From Agromyces flavus (GTDB taxonomy: Bacteria; Actinomycetota; Actinomycetes; Actinomycetales; Microbacteriaceae): a stretch of 64,000 nt of DNA. Positions within the stretch are counted from its first letter, which is position 1; every line of letters starts with the position of its first letter. Positions 8,852 through 17,240 of this stretch are shown here, piece after piece. Below the pieces are notes generated by a model. It was given only the letters and a program-made list of their open reading frames with translations. It did not search any database and was not told where the DNA came from. Where the stretch lies: positions 2,170,001-2,234,000 of the forward strand of contig NZ_LT629755.1 of the NCBI RefSeq assembly GCF_900104685.1, given 5' to 3'. The position numbers were made by a program, and so were the translations under genes.

Positions 8852-8882
8852 CCGCCCCACCCCCTTACCGAGGAGAACAGCA

Positions 8883-10286
8883 ATGTCGCTCTACACCCGC
8901 CTCGAACAACGCCTCGAACGCAACTCCGATGACGCCGGCCCGGTGCGCGGCGAGTTCTCGCTGGTGCGCATCGGCATGATCTGGCTCGCCGCCAACCTCG
9001 TCGTCACGACGCTGCTGACCGGCACGCTCTTCATCCCCGAGGTCGACTACGGCCTCGTCATCCTGCTGATCGTCGTCGGCACCCTGATCGGCGCGGTCGT
9101 GCTCGTGCTCGTGGGCAACATCGGCACGCGCACGGGCCTGCCGACGATGGCGCTCACGCGCGGTCCGTTCGGCACGCGCGGCAGCCTGCTCCCGGTGACG
9201 GCGAACGTCGTCATCCTCATGGGGTGGAGCTGGGTGCAGGCGATGCTCGCGGGGATCGCGCTCGACTTCCTCGTGGCATCCGTCACCGGCGTCTCGATGC
9301 CCGTGCTGTGGGCCGTGGTCTGCCAGACGATCGTCGTGATCCTCGCGATCTTCGGCCACGAGGGCATCGCGAGGATCGAGCCGTGGCTCGCGGCGCTCAT
9401 GCTCGCGATCATGGCGTACATCTTCTTCGTCGCCTTCACGACCTTCACGCCGGCCGAGTACAACGCCATCCCGGAAGCACCCACGATCTACACGCCCATC
9501 CTGGTGCTCGACGTGGTCATCGCGACGGCGATTTCGTGGACCGTGCTCTCGGCCGACTTCAACCGGTTCGCGCGCGACAGCAAGGCCGGCATCATCGGAT
9601 CGGGCATCGGCTACAGCCTCTCGACGATCATCTCGATGGCGCTCGGCGCGACCGCGTTCGCGTTCGTCATCCTGTCGGGCGGCGAGGCGATCCCCTTCGA
9701 CCCGGTCAGCATCATCGAGCCGCTCGGCTGGCCGCTCGCGATCGTGATCTTCGTCTCGGTCATGGCCACGAACACGATGGTCGTCTACGGCATGGTCACG
9801 ACCGTCGTGAACGCGGTGCCCGGAACGCGCGTGAAGTTCCTGCCGACCGCGCTGATCCTGGGCGCGATCTCGGTCATCGGCGCGACGTTCTTCGGGCTCC
9901 TCAACCAGTTCACGACGTTCCTCGTGACGATCGGCGCGCTGTTCGCGCCGGTGTTCGCGATCATGATCGCGGACTACTACATCGTCAAGCGCGGCGCGTA
10001 CACGCCCGCGATCCTCGACGCCCGAGGCGGCGGCCGGTACTGGTACCTGGCGGGGGTGAACTGGGCCGCGGTCGCGTCGTGGCTGGTCGGCGCGGTGCTG
10101 GTGTACCTCTGGACGTACGTGTGGCCGACGCCGATCGGCGCGACGATCCCCGGCTTCGCGGTGACGTTCGTGCTGTACCTGCTGCTCTCCCTGCGCGAGC
10201 GCTCGAAGCACCCCGCCGAGCCGAGTCGGCACCTCTCCCGCACCGCCGAGGGCGTCGAGGACGCGCCGCGCGAGGCGCGGGCCTGA
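8883..10286 (+). CDS. NCS1-family permease (cytosine/purine/allantoin type)
   Basis: This 467-residue permease has about twelve membrane segments, for example MIWLAANLVVTTLLTGTLFI and LVILLIVVGTLIGAVVLVLV. It carries the NCS1-type motif GLPTMALTRGPFGTRGSLLP near residues 82-101. The segment FNRFARDSKAGIIGSGIGY matches the DFSRF/N-type motif of CodB-like proteins. NCS1 proteins are sodium- or proton-coupled importers of nucleobases, hydantoins, allantoin and thiamine. The neighbouring ureohydrolase and cyclase-like hydrolase suggest an N-heterocycle or guanidino substrate. The C-terminus is charged and cytoplasmic. A GAGGAGAA Shine-Dalgarno precedes the ATG. Confidence 0.9.
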   Translation: MSLYTRLEQRLERNSDDAGPVRGEFSLVRIGMIWLAANLVVTTLLTGTLFIPEVDYGLVILLIVVGTLIGAVVLVLVGNIGTRTGLPTMALTRGPFGTRGSLLPVTANVVILMGWSWVQAMLAGIALDFLVASVTGVSMPVLWAVVCQTIVVILAIFGHEGIARIEPWLAALMLAIMAYIFFVAFTTFTPAEYNAIPEAPTIYTPILVLDVVIATAISWTVLSADFNRFARDSKAGIIGSGIGYSLSTIISMALGATAFAFVILSGGEAIPFDPVSIIEPLGWPLAIVIFVSVMATNTMVVYGMVTTVVNAVPGTRVKFLPTALILGAISVIGATFFGLLNQFTTFLVTIGALFAPVFAIMIADYYIVKRGAYTPAILDARGGGRYWYLAGVNWAAVASWLVGAVLVYLWTYVWPTPIGATIPGFAVTFVLYLLLSLRERSKHPAEPSRHLSRTAEGVEDAPREARA

Positions 10287-10288
10287 CC

Positions 10289-10918
10289 GTGCGCGACCTC
10301 AGCCACCCCATCGCGGACGGCATGATGGTGTACCCCGGTGACCCCGGGGTACACCTCGCGCCCGCGCTCGAGCTCGAACGCGACGGCGCCGCCGTCACGT
10401 CGGTGCGGATGGGATCGCACACGGGCACGCACGTCGACGCGCCCGCGCACACCGTCGCGGGCGGCCGCACGATGGACGCGGTCGGGCTCGACGAACTGGT
10501 CGGCGACGCGCTCGTCATCCGGGTCGCGGGGCTGGAGGATCGGGCGACGGTCGGGGTCGCCGACCTCGGCGACCTCCCCGAGCGTGTCCCCGCCATCGTC
10601 GTGCTCGACACGGGATGGGCCGCGCACTTCGGCAGCGAGCGTGCGCTGCGGCATCCGGCGCTGTCGGCCGAGGCGGCGCGCGAGCTCGTCGACCGCGGGA
10701 TGCGCGTGCTCGCGGTCGACACGCTGAGCCCCGACCCGACGGATGCCGCGGGGACGACCGACTTCCCGGTGCACGAGATCGTGCTCGGGGCCGACGGGCT
10801 CATCGTCGAGAACCTGGCGAACCTCGACGGACTGCCCCCGCGCGTGCGGATCGGCATCTTCCCGGTCCGGCTCGGCACCGACGGCGCTCCCGTGCGCGCG
10901 GTCGCCTTCGACGCCTGA
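10289..10918 (+). CDS. Cyclase family protein (kynurenine formamidase/isatin hydrolase fold)
   Basis: This 209-residue metal-dependent hydrolase of the cyclase family has the signature GSHTGTHVDAPAH (about residues 44-56), carrying the HxGTHxDxxxH metal ligands. The start VRDLSHPIADGMMVYPGDP is typical. The family hydrolyses amides of bicyclic or N-formyl aromatic compounds, such as N-formylkynurenine and isatin. The GTG start at 10289 lies 2 nt after the permease stop, so it is translationally coupled to it. No other tryptophan-degradation gene is near, so kynurenine is not implied. A ring-opening step before the ureohydrolase is a reasonable guess. Confidence 0.88.
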   Translation: MRDLSHPIADGMMVYPGDPGVHLAPALELERDGAAVTSVRMGSHTGTHVDAPAHTVAGGRTMDAVGLDELVGDALVIRVAGLEDRATVGVADLGDLPERVPAIVVLDTGWAAHFGSERALRHPALSAEAARELVDRGMRVLAVDTLSPDPTDAAGTTDFPVHEIVLGADGLIVENLANLDGLPPRVRIGIFPVRLGTDGAPVRAVAFDA

Positions 10919-10957
10919 CCCCTCGACCACCGGCCGTCGCCCCGGCAGACTGGGGCG

Positions 10958-12013
10958 ATGGACCCGGTGCAGGCGCTCGAGGAGATCGCGACGCTGCTCG
11001 AGGTGCAGCTCGCCTCGCCGTTCAAGGCGAAGGCCTTCCGGAAGGCGGCCGCGGCGATCGCGCCGCTGTCTGCCGAGGAGGTGCGCGAGCGGGCCGCCGA
11101 CGGGCGGCTCAAGCGCACGCCGGGCATCGGCGACTCGAGCCTGGGGGTGATCACCGAGGCGCTGGCGGGCGACGTGCCCTCGTACCTCGCCGACCTCCGC
11201 GAGAAGGCGGGAGCCGAATCCCGCACCGGCCTGCGGGCCGAGTTGAAGGGCGACCTGCACGCGCACTCGGAATGGTCGGACGGCACGACGAGCATCGCCG
11301 CGATGGCGCGCGCCGCGGCATCCGCCGGTCTCGAGTACTTCGCGCTCACCGACCACTCGCCCAACCTGCGCGTCGCGAACGGCCTCTCGCCCGAGCGGCT
11401 CGAGTCGCAGCTCGAGATCGTGGCGGCCCTGAATGCCGGGCACGGCGAGGGCGTCGACGACGCCGATGCGCGCGACCGCGGCGACCTCAGCGTGCGGATC
11501 CTCACGGGCATCGAGGTCGACATCCTCGAGGACGGCACGCTCGATCAGCGACCCGACCTGCTCGACCGTCTCGACGTGGTGGTCGCGAGCGTGCACTCGA
11601 AGCTCCGCGCGCCGGCCGCCGAGATGACGCCGCGGATGCTGCGCGCCATCCGGGATCCGCGGACGAACGTGCTCGGGCACTGCACGGGACGCCTCGTCCA
11701 GGGGTCGCGCGGAACCCGGCCGCAGTCGGAGTTCGACGCCGACGCGGTGTTCGCGGCGTGCGCCGAGCACGACGTCGCGGTCGAGATCAACTCGCGCCCA
11801 GAGCGTCAGGACCCGCCCGACGACCTGATCCGGCTCGCGCTCGACCACGGATGCCGCTTCTCGATCGACACCGACGGCCACGCGCCGGGGCACTTCGGCT
11901 TCCTCGCGCTCGGCGCCGCCCGTGCCGAGGCGGCCGGCATCCCGGCGGAGCGGATCGTCACGACCTGGGACGCCGACCGCCTGGTCGAGTGGGCCGGGTC
12001 GAAGAAGCGATGA
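10958..12013 (+). CDS. PHP-domain metal-dependent phosphoesterase with N-terminal HhH region
   Basis: This 351-residue protein resembles the C-terminal half of bacterial family X DNA polymerases. Residues 1-75 form a helix-hairpin-helix region (FKAKAFRKAAAAIAPL, KRTPGIGDSSL). The PHP domain starts at KGDLHAHSEWSDG (His101, His103), with further metal ligands in ALTDHS, GIEVDIL, ASVHSKL, LGHCTGR and SIDTDGH. The polymerase catalytic domain itself is absent. Relatives are annotated as histidinol-phosphatase-like or PolX-like PHP proteins; a phosphoesterase or nuclease role in DNA repair is plausible. A -10-like CAGACT sits 6 nt before the ATG. Confidence 0.88.
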   Translation: MDPVQALEEIATLLEVQLASPFKAKAFRKAAAAIAPLSAEEVRERAADGRLKRTPGIGDSSLGVITEALAGDVPSYLADLREKAGAESRTGLRAELKGDLHAHSEWSDGTTSIAAMARAAASAGLEYFALTDHSPNLRVANGLSPERLESQLEIVAALNAGHGEGVDDADARDRGDLSVRILTGIEVDILEDGTLDQRPDLLDRLDVVVASVHSKLRAPAAEMTPRMLRAIRDPRTNVLGHCTGRLVQGSRGTRPQSEFDADAVFAACAEHDVAVEINSRPERQDPPDDLIRLALDHGCRFSIDTDGHAPGHFGFLALGAARAEAAGIPAERIVTTWDADRLVEWAGSKKR

Positions 12014-12030
12014 TTCGGCACCGCTGAGCG

Positions 12031-12225
12031 TCAGCGCTCGATGCTGCTCCGCTCGCCGGCGCGCCCGAGCCACGCACGCAGGGCGAAGAACACCGCGACG
12101 GCGACGACCGCGACGACCGCGAGCTTGACGATGAACCACAGCACGCTGAACACGAGGTCGACCACGAACCACGCGATCACGACGGAGGCGATGACGCCGA
12201 GGACGATCCAGATGGTGCGGGCCAT
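12031..12225 (-). CDS. Small membrane protein, 64 aa
   Basis: This 64-residue protein has two hydrophobic helices (TIWIVLGVIASVVIAWFVV and VLWFIVKLAVVAVVAVAVFF) and a charged tail. A CGGAGG Shine-Dalgarno abuts the ATG, and TAGGCT at 12232-12237 lies 6 nt upstream, so a leaderless start is also possible. Function unknown. It converges on the PHP gene 17 nt away. Confidence 0.75.
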   Translation of the reverse strand: MARTIWIVLGVIASVVIAWFVVDLVFSVLWFIVKLAVVAVVAVAVFFALRAWLGRAGERSSIER

Positions 12226-12272
12226 CCTCCGAGCCTAGCGGCGCTGCGGAGGAGTCCGCCCGTCGGCACCCG

Positions 12273-13214
12273 TCAGCCCTGGACCCGCCCCGACTTCGCC
12301 GCGATCCGCTTGAGCAGCGGCGGCTTCGCGAGCACCCACGCGGCGACCATGACGACGACCGAGAGCGCGAACACCGCGAAGCCGAGCCAGTCGTCGGTGT
12401 CGCGTGCGGTGTACATCTGGTTGAGCTTGCGCAGGGCGCCCGTCGTGAAGACGAGCACGACGTGCACGAACGTGAACGCGAGGAAGAACAGCATCACGGG
12501 GTAGTGGATGGCGCGCGCCCACTTCTCGGTCGCCGGGCTCGCGAGCGCACCCTCGACCGGCCAGGCCGACGACAGCCGAAGTCCGGTGAGCAGCGCGAGC
12601 GGCGCCGCGACGAACACGACCGCGAAGTACGCGAGCTGCTGGAGCGAGTTGTAGACGATCCACGAGTCCTCGGTCGGCCAATCGAGCGAGGCGTACTGCA
12701 GCGCCGCGGAGATCGCGTTCGGCACGACCGCCCAGTCGGTCGGCACGATGCGCACCCACTGGCCGGTCGCGAAGAGCAGCACGACGTAGCTCACGCCGGT
12801 GATCACCCAGAACGCGTCGAGCCACAGATGGAACCACAGCCAGATCCCCAGCCGACGCGGTGCTCGCTTCGTGCGCGGCCAGCGCGTGTTGTCGCGGGTC
12901 CAGAACCCGGGTGGGCGGCGCTTGCCGCGGAGCTCGAACCCGGTCTTCACGAGCAGCGCGAGGAAGAAGGCGTTGAGGAAGTGCTGCCAGCCGAGCCATG
13001 CCGGGATGCCGACCGGCGCCTCCTCGGGCGGCGGGACGATGCCGGGGTACTCGGCGACGAACGCCTCGACGGCCGGTATGCCGCGGAGGGCGCGCGCGAC
13101 CACCACGGCGATGACGAGGGCAACCAGTGCGATGCCGACGCCCCACGCCACTCGCCGGCGCTGCGCCCTCCACCATTCGGCGGCGCGCGAGGGCTTCGTC
13201 GAGGTCACGGTCAT
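12273..13214 (-). CDS. Cytochrome b561-like membrane protein
   Basis: This 313-residue protein has about six membrane spans. Candidate haem-ligating histidines lie in helices: GWQHFLNAFFLALLVKTGFE, WFHLWLDAFWVITGVSYVV, and ARAIHYPVMLFFLAFTFVHV near the end. The layout matches the prokaryotic cytochrome b561/b6-like (formate-dehydrogenase gamma-type) domain, which passes electrons across the membrane. No dehydrogenase partner is adjacent, so its redox partner is unknown. The ATG at 13214 has CGGAG immediately upstream; an open frame extends further back to 13646 but lacks family features. Confidence 0.78.
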   Translation of the reverse strand: MTVTSTKPSRAAEWWRAQRRRVAWGVGIALVALVIAVVVARALRGIPAVEAFVAEYPGIVPPPEEAPVGIPAWLGWQHFLNAFFLALLVKTGFELRGKRRPPGFWTRDNTRWPRTKRAPRRLGIWLWFHLWLDAFWVITGVSYVVLLFATGQWVRIVPTDWAVVPNAISAALQYASLDWPTEDSWIVYNSLQQLAYFAVVFVAAPLALLTGLRLSSAWPVEGALASPATEKWARAIHYPVMLFFLAFTFVHVVLVFTTGALRKLNQMYTARDTDDWLGFAVFALSVVVMVAAWVLAKPPLLKRIAAKSGRVQG

Positions 13215-13356
13215 CTCCGGGCGGTTCCTTCTCCGGTGCGGTCGGCGGGGGCACAAGGCGTTACGACGATAGCGCCGCCGGCTGGGAACGCGTGCGGCGG
13301 ATGACGCTCCGCGACGAGGGCGGCACGCGCCATCCGCGGTCTCTATGCTGGGGCGG

Positions 13357-14112
13357 ATGCTGAAGGAACTCGCGGCCGGTGCGCGCATGCTGCTGCGCGG
13401 CTTCGGATTCTGGCGCCGCGATGCCGGGGTCATGCTGCTCGGACTCGTGCCCGCGGCGATCGTCTTCGCCGCCCTCGTGTGGGGGCTCGTCGCACTCGGC
13501 ATCGGCCTGCCCGGACTCGTCGACTGGGCGACGCCCTTCGCCGACGGCTGGCAGGAGTTCTGGCGATCGGCGTTCCGCGCGCTCGTCACGGTGGTCGTGT
13601 TCGCCGGTGCGGCCGTGCTCGCGTTCGTGACGTTCACCGCGCTCACCCTGATCGTGGGCGATCCGTTCTACGAGCGGATCTGGAAGGCCGTCGAAGCCGA
13701 TCTCGGCGGAGAAGTGCCGGCCGAGGGCCCCAGCTTCTGGAGCGGCGTGGGCAACTCGCTCGTGCTCGTGGTCCAGGGCGTGCTCTCGGCCGCGGTCGTC
13801 GCCGTCGCGGGCTTCGTCCCCGTCGTCGGCGGCGTGCTCGCGGCCGTGCTCGGCGCGGTGCTCACCGGTCGGCTGCTGGCGCGCGAGCTCGCCGCCAGGG
13901 CGTTCGACGCCCGGCACCTCGATCCGCGGGTGCGCCGTGCGCTCATCCGGGCGCATCGGTGGCGGTTCCTCGGCTTCGGCGTCGCGACGCAGCTGTGCTT
14001 CCTCGTGCCGCTCGGCGCGATCGCCACGATGCCCGCGGCGGTCGCGGGTGCGACGATGCTCGCGAGATCCGTGCTCGACGAGGTGCATCCGGTCGCGGCC
14101 GACCGGGCCTGA
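13357..14112 (+). CDS. EI24-domain (CysZ-like) membrane protein
   Basis: This 251-residue membrane protein matches the EI24/CysZ family: MLKELAAGARMLLRGFGFWR, several helices, the diagnostic LIVGDPFYERIWKAVEADLG near residue 100, and GFVPVVGGVLAAVLGAVLTG further on. CysZ is a sulfate channel in enterobacteria; the actinobacterial members are uncharacterised. I took ATG 13357 rather than 13345. TATGCT at 13344-13349 lies 7 nt before it, as in other leaderless-looking genes here. It converges on the sirtuin gene. Confidence 0.87.
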   Translation: MLKELAAGARMLLRGFGFWRRDAGVMLLGLVPAAIVFAALVWGLVALGIGLPGLVDWATPFADGWQEFWRSAFRALVTVVVFAGAAVLAFVTFTALTLIVGDPFYERIWKAVEADLGGEVPAEGPSFWSGVGNSLVLVVQGVLSAAVVAVAGFVPVVGGVLAAVLGAVLTGRLLARELAARAFDARHLDPRVRRALIRAHRWRFLGFGVATQLCFLVPLGAIATMPAAVAGATMLARSVLDEVHPVAADRA

Positions 14113-14117
14113 GCCCG

Positions 14118-14825
14118 CTATCCGCCGAGGACCTCGTCGACCCACTGCGGCACGAGCACGGTCGCGCGGCCGAGCCGGCTCTCGCTGAAGAACGGCGTGA
14201 TCTCGCTCTCGGCCAGGTTCAGCTCGAGCGTGGCCGCACCGAACGCCGACGCGGTGAGGACGAATCCGGCCGCGGGGTGCACCGCTCCCGAGGTGCCGAT
14301 CGCGACGAACCGCTCGCAGGCGACGAGGGCGGCATCGATGTCGTCGAGCCAGTAGGGCATCTCGCCGAACCAGACGACGTCTGGGCGCAGCATCCGCTCG
14401 CCGCAGACCGGGCACGGCGGCGCGTCGGCGAGGTCGCCCGGCACGTCGACCCTCGATCCGCAGGCGAGGCACGACGCACGTCCGATCTCACCGTGCATGT
14501 GGCGCACGCGCACCGAACCGGCGCGCTCGTGCAGATCGTCGATGTTCTGCGTCACGAGCAGCAAGTCGTCGCCGAGACGGGCTTCGAGGTGGGCGAGGGC
14601 GGCGTGCGCGGGGTTCGGGGCGACGGATGCCACGGCGCGGCGGCGTGCGTCGTAGAACCGTTGCACGGTGTCGGGGTCGCGTTCGAACGCCTCGGGCGTC
14701 GCGACGTCCTCCACTCGGTGCCCCTCCCACAGCCCGCCGGCATCGCGGAACGTGGGCACGCCGCTCTCGGCCGAGATGCCGGCGCCCGTGAGCACGACGA
14801 GGCGCGGCATGCCGCCCAGCGTCAT
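14118..14825 (-). CDS. cobB: NAD-dependent protein deacylase (sirtuin, CobB-like)
   Basis: This 235-residue SIR2-family deacylase has the NAD-binding GAGISAESGVPTFRD (about residues 14-28), TQNIDDLHE, the catalytic His in RHMHGEIG, and a four-cysteine zinc site (CLACG, CPVCG). FYDARRR carries the Tyr and Arg that in CobB and SIRT5 recognise succinyl- and malonyl-lysine, so class III deacylase activity is expected. It removes acyl groups from lysines, producing nicotinamide and O-acyl-ADP-ribose. The start overlaps the stop of the methyltransferase gene (ATGA), so the two are coupled. Confidence 0.93.
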   Translation of the reverse strand: MTLGGMPRLVVLTGAGISAESGVPTFRDAGGLWEGHRVEDVATPEAFERDPDTVQRFYDARRRAVASVAPNPAHAALAHLEARLGDDLLLVTQNIDDLHERAGSVRVRHMHGEIGRASCLACGSRVDVPGDLADAPPCPVCGERMLRPDVVWFGEMPYWLDDIDAALVACERFVAIGTSGAVHPAAGFVLTASAFGAATLELNLAESEITPFFSESRLGRATVLVPQWVDEVLGG

Positions 14826-15427
14826 ACGGCCGCCTCGGGCACACGTCCGCTGAAGAGCAGCACCCGGGTCGGGCCGAACGGGAACGACGGCACGCGCACC
14901 ATCCGGACGTCGTCGCCGGTGAAGCCCGCGGCGGCGAGCGCGGCCCCCGTGTCACGATCCCAGTGGCACCCGTGGCAGAACCGCGTCGAGAACGGCGTGA
15001 CGACGTGCTGGATGGCGCGCTTGAGCGTGCGCGGCGGGGCGATGACGTGGTCGACGAACACCACGCGTCCGCCGGGGCGCAGCACGCGTCGCACCTCGGC
15101 GAGCGCGGCACCCTGGTCGCGTACCGAGCACAGCACATAGGTGCCGACCACCGCGTCGACCGAGGCGTCGGGCAGCGGGATCGACTCCGCGACCGCGTCG
15201 AGCGGTTCCCCCGCGTGTCGCCAGGCGCGCGCCTGCTGCGCGAGCTCGACGCGCCGGTCGAAGTCGGGCTCGAGCCCGATCCACTCGACGTCCTCGTGAA
15301 AGGCGCCGAAGTTCGCGCCCTCGCCGGCACCGATCTCGAGCACGCGACCGCGCACGCGTCCGATCGCCTCGCGTTCGAGGTCGTCGAGCGCGTCGTCGGT
15401 GATCAGCTCGGGCCGCGCGGCGTCCAT
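14822..15427 (-). CDS. Class I SAM-dependent methyltransferase
   Basis: This 201-residue methyltransferase has SAM motif I VLEIGAGEGANFGAF (about residues 29-43), then GLEPDFDRR (ribose-binding acidic residue), SIPLPDASVDAVVGTYVLCS (motif II) and RRVLRPGGRVVFVDHV (motif III). This pattern fits the UbiE/type 11 group of small-molecule methyltransferases. Substrate unknown. It is coupled to the sirtuin gene and begins 31 nt after the alpha-glucosidase stop, so it may be read through from the alpha-glucoside operon. Confidence 0.9.
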   Translation of the reverse strand: MDAARPELITDDALDDLEREAIGRVRGRVLEIGAGEGANFGAFHEDVEWIGLEPDFDRRVELAQQARAWRHAGEPLDAVAESIPLPDASVDAVVGTYVLCSVRDQGAALAEVRRVLRPGGRVVFVDHVIAPPRTLKRAIQHVVTPFSTRFCHGCHWDRDTGAALAAAGFTGDDVRMVRVPSFPFGPTRVLLFSGRVPEAAV

Positions 15428-15458
15428 GTGGTCATGCGACCACGCGAGGCGGCGCCCG

Positions 15459-17144
15459 TCAAGCGCGCAACCACACCGTCGTCTCGCCGGGCAGCCGACC
15501 GTGCTCGAGCGGCCCGCTCGCCACCAGCGGCACCCCCTCGGGAAGCTCGGCGGGTTCGGTCCCGAAGTTCATCACGACGTGCCACCCGTGCGGACGGCGG
15601 AAGTGGACCACCTCGGGATCGGCGGTCGGGAGCCACTCCAGCTCCTCGGACGTCTGGAGGTCGGACCGCAGCAGCAGCGCGCGGCGGTACATCCACAGGG
15701 TGGATGACGGGTCGTCGGCCTGCGCATCGGCCGCGAGCTCGCCGAACCACTCCGGCTGCGGCAGGTGCGCGCCGGCCGGGCCGAACCCGAACGACCCGTC
15801 GGCGGTGGTCCAGGGCAGCGGCACGCGGCACCCGTCACGGCCGACGTCCACGCCGGGGTTCCGGAAGTAGGAGGGGTCCTGGCGCGAGGTCGCCGGGATC
15901 TCGGCGACCTCGTGCAGGCCGAGCTCCTCGCCCTGGTACAGGTAGGCCGAGCCGGGAAGGGCCAGCATGAACAGGCTCGCGGCGCGAGCCCGTCGAAGGC
16001 CGCGCTCCCGGTCGAGCACGGGCAGGGTGCCGCCCGAGAGCAACCAGGCCGCGCCGTGCTTCTCCTCGGGGTCGGATGGCTCGGGGAGCCCGTACCGCGT
16101 GGCATGCCTGACGACGTCGTGGTTGGACAGCACCCACGTGGTCGACGAGCCGGAAGCGGCGGCGAGGGCGAGGTTCGCGTCGACGATCCGACGGAACGCG
16201 TGCGGGTCGAACGGCGCCTCGAGCAGGTCGAAGTTGAACGCCTGCCCGAGGCCCTCCACGCTCGCGTAGCGCGGGCGCCGGTGGGATTCGACCCAGGCCT
16301 CGGCCACGCCGATGCGGGGCGGCGAGTACTCGTCGAAGAGCCGGCGCCATTCGGCGTAGATCTCGTGCACCTCGTCGCGGTCCCAGAGCGGGTGGGCGCC
16401 GTCGCGCGGCAGCGCGTCGAGCGTCGCCTGATCGGGCAGGTCGTCACCGAGGCGCTTGGCGAGGCCGTGGGCGACGTCGATGCGGAACCCGTCGACCCCG
16501 CGGTCCGACCAGAACCGCAGGGTCGTGAGGAAGTCCTCGCGCACGTCGGGGTTGTCCCAGTTGAGGTCGGGCTGCTCGCGGGCGAAGTAGTGCAGGTACC
16601 ACTGCCCGTCGCCCACCGGCTCCCAGGCGGATCCCCCGAACGCGCTGGTCCAGTCGGCGGGCGGCGACGCGCCATCCGGCCCCAGGCCGTCGCGGAAGAT
16701 GTAGCGGGCGCGGGCCGCGGACCCGCGCGGCGACGCGATCGCCTCGCGGAACCACTCGTGACGGTCGGAGGTGTGGTTCGGGACGATGTCCACGATCACA
16801 CGAATGGCGGCGTCGTGGAGCGCCTCCACGAGCGCGTCGAAGTCGGCGATGGTGCCGAGCCGCGGATCGACGTCGCGGTAGTCGTCGACGTCGTACCCGC
16901 CGTCGGCCAGCGCCGACGGGTAGAACGGGCTGAGCCACACGGCGTCGATTCCCAGCCGGCGCAGGTAGGGCACGCGAGAGAGGATGCCGCGCAGGTCGCC
17001 GATGCCGTCGCCGTCGGCGTCGGCGAAGCTGCGCGGGTAGATCTGGTACACCGCAGCCTGGCGCCACCAGTCGGCATCCGCCCGGGTCCGGTCGAGGTCG
17101 GGGCGTGCGAGGAGGTCGGACATGTTCGTGGTCGGCTCTTTCAT
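15459..17144 (-). CDS. Alpha-glucosidase, GH13 (oligo-1,6-glucosidase type)
   Basis: This 561-residue cytoplasmic glucosidase of GH13 contains the conserved regions in order: DIVPNHTSD (I), GVDGFRIDVAHGL with the Asp nucleophile (II), IGVAEAW with the Glu acid/base (III), and VLSNHDV (IV). QPDLNWDNPDVR is typical of the exo-acting oligo-1,6-/alpha-glucosidase subfamily. It would hydrolyse the alpha-glucosides imported by the binding-protein transporter encoded just upstream. The start could be ATG 17144 or the internal ATG 17123; neither has a strong Shine-Dalgarno. Between it and the permease gene lie four short direct repeats. Confidence 0.93.
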   Translation of the reverse strand: MKEPTTNMSDLLARPDLDRTRADADWWRQAAVYQIYPRSFADADGDGIGDLRGILSRVPYLRRLGIDAVWLSPFYPSALADGGYDVDDYRDVDPRLGTIADFDALVEALHDAAIRVIVDIVPNHTSDRHEWFREAIASPRGSAARARYIFRDGLGPDGASPPADWTSAFGGSAWEPVGDGQWYLHYFAREQPDLNWDNPDVREDFLTTLRFWSDRGVDGFRIDVAHGLAKRLGDDLPDQATLDALPRDGAHPLWDRDEVHEIYAEWRRLFDEYSPPRIGVAEAWVESHRRPRYASVEGLGQAFNFDLLEAPFDPHAFRRIVDANLALAAASGSSTTWVLSNHDVVRHATRYGLPEPSDPEEKHGAAWLLSGGTLPVLDRERGLRRARAASLFMLALPGSAYLYQGEELGLHEVAEIPATSRQDPSYFRNPGVDVGRDGCRVPLPWTTADGSFGFGPAGAHLPQPEWFGELAADAQADDPSSTLWMYRRALLLRSDLQTSEELEWLPTADPEVVHFRRPHGWHVVMNFGTEPAELPEGVPLVASGPLEHGRLPGETTVWLRA

Positions 17145-17155
17145 TCGGAGGGCGT

Positions 17156-17221
17156 GCTCGGTCGGATGGCGTGCTCGGTCGGAGGAGGGACGCTCGGTCG
17201 GTGGATGGGGTGCTCGGTCGG
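17156..17221. repeat. Four direct repeats of GCTCGGTCGG
   Basis: The decamer GCTCGGTCGG occurs exactly at 17156-17165, 17173-17182, 17192-17201 and 17212-17221, with spacings of 17, 19 and 20 bp. The spacers are themselves GGATGG/GGAGG-rich. The array fills the 96-bp gap between the permease gene and the alpha-glucosidase gene. It could be a recent tandem duplication or a binding or mRNA-processing element. Confidence 0.75.
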
Positions 17222-17240
17222 CAGCGTGTACCGGAAGGGC

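Noticed and set aside
8865..10232. Minus-strand open frame of 455 codons
   Set aside because: It mirrors the NCS1 permease gene and has the same low-complexity charged composition.
14118..14825. Sirtuin considered as an anti-phage NAD-depleting effector
   Set aside because: It is a complete CobB-like deacylase with zinc site and class III Tyr/Arg, and lacks any defence partner gene.
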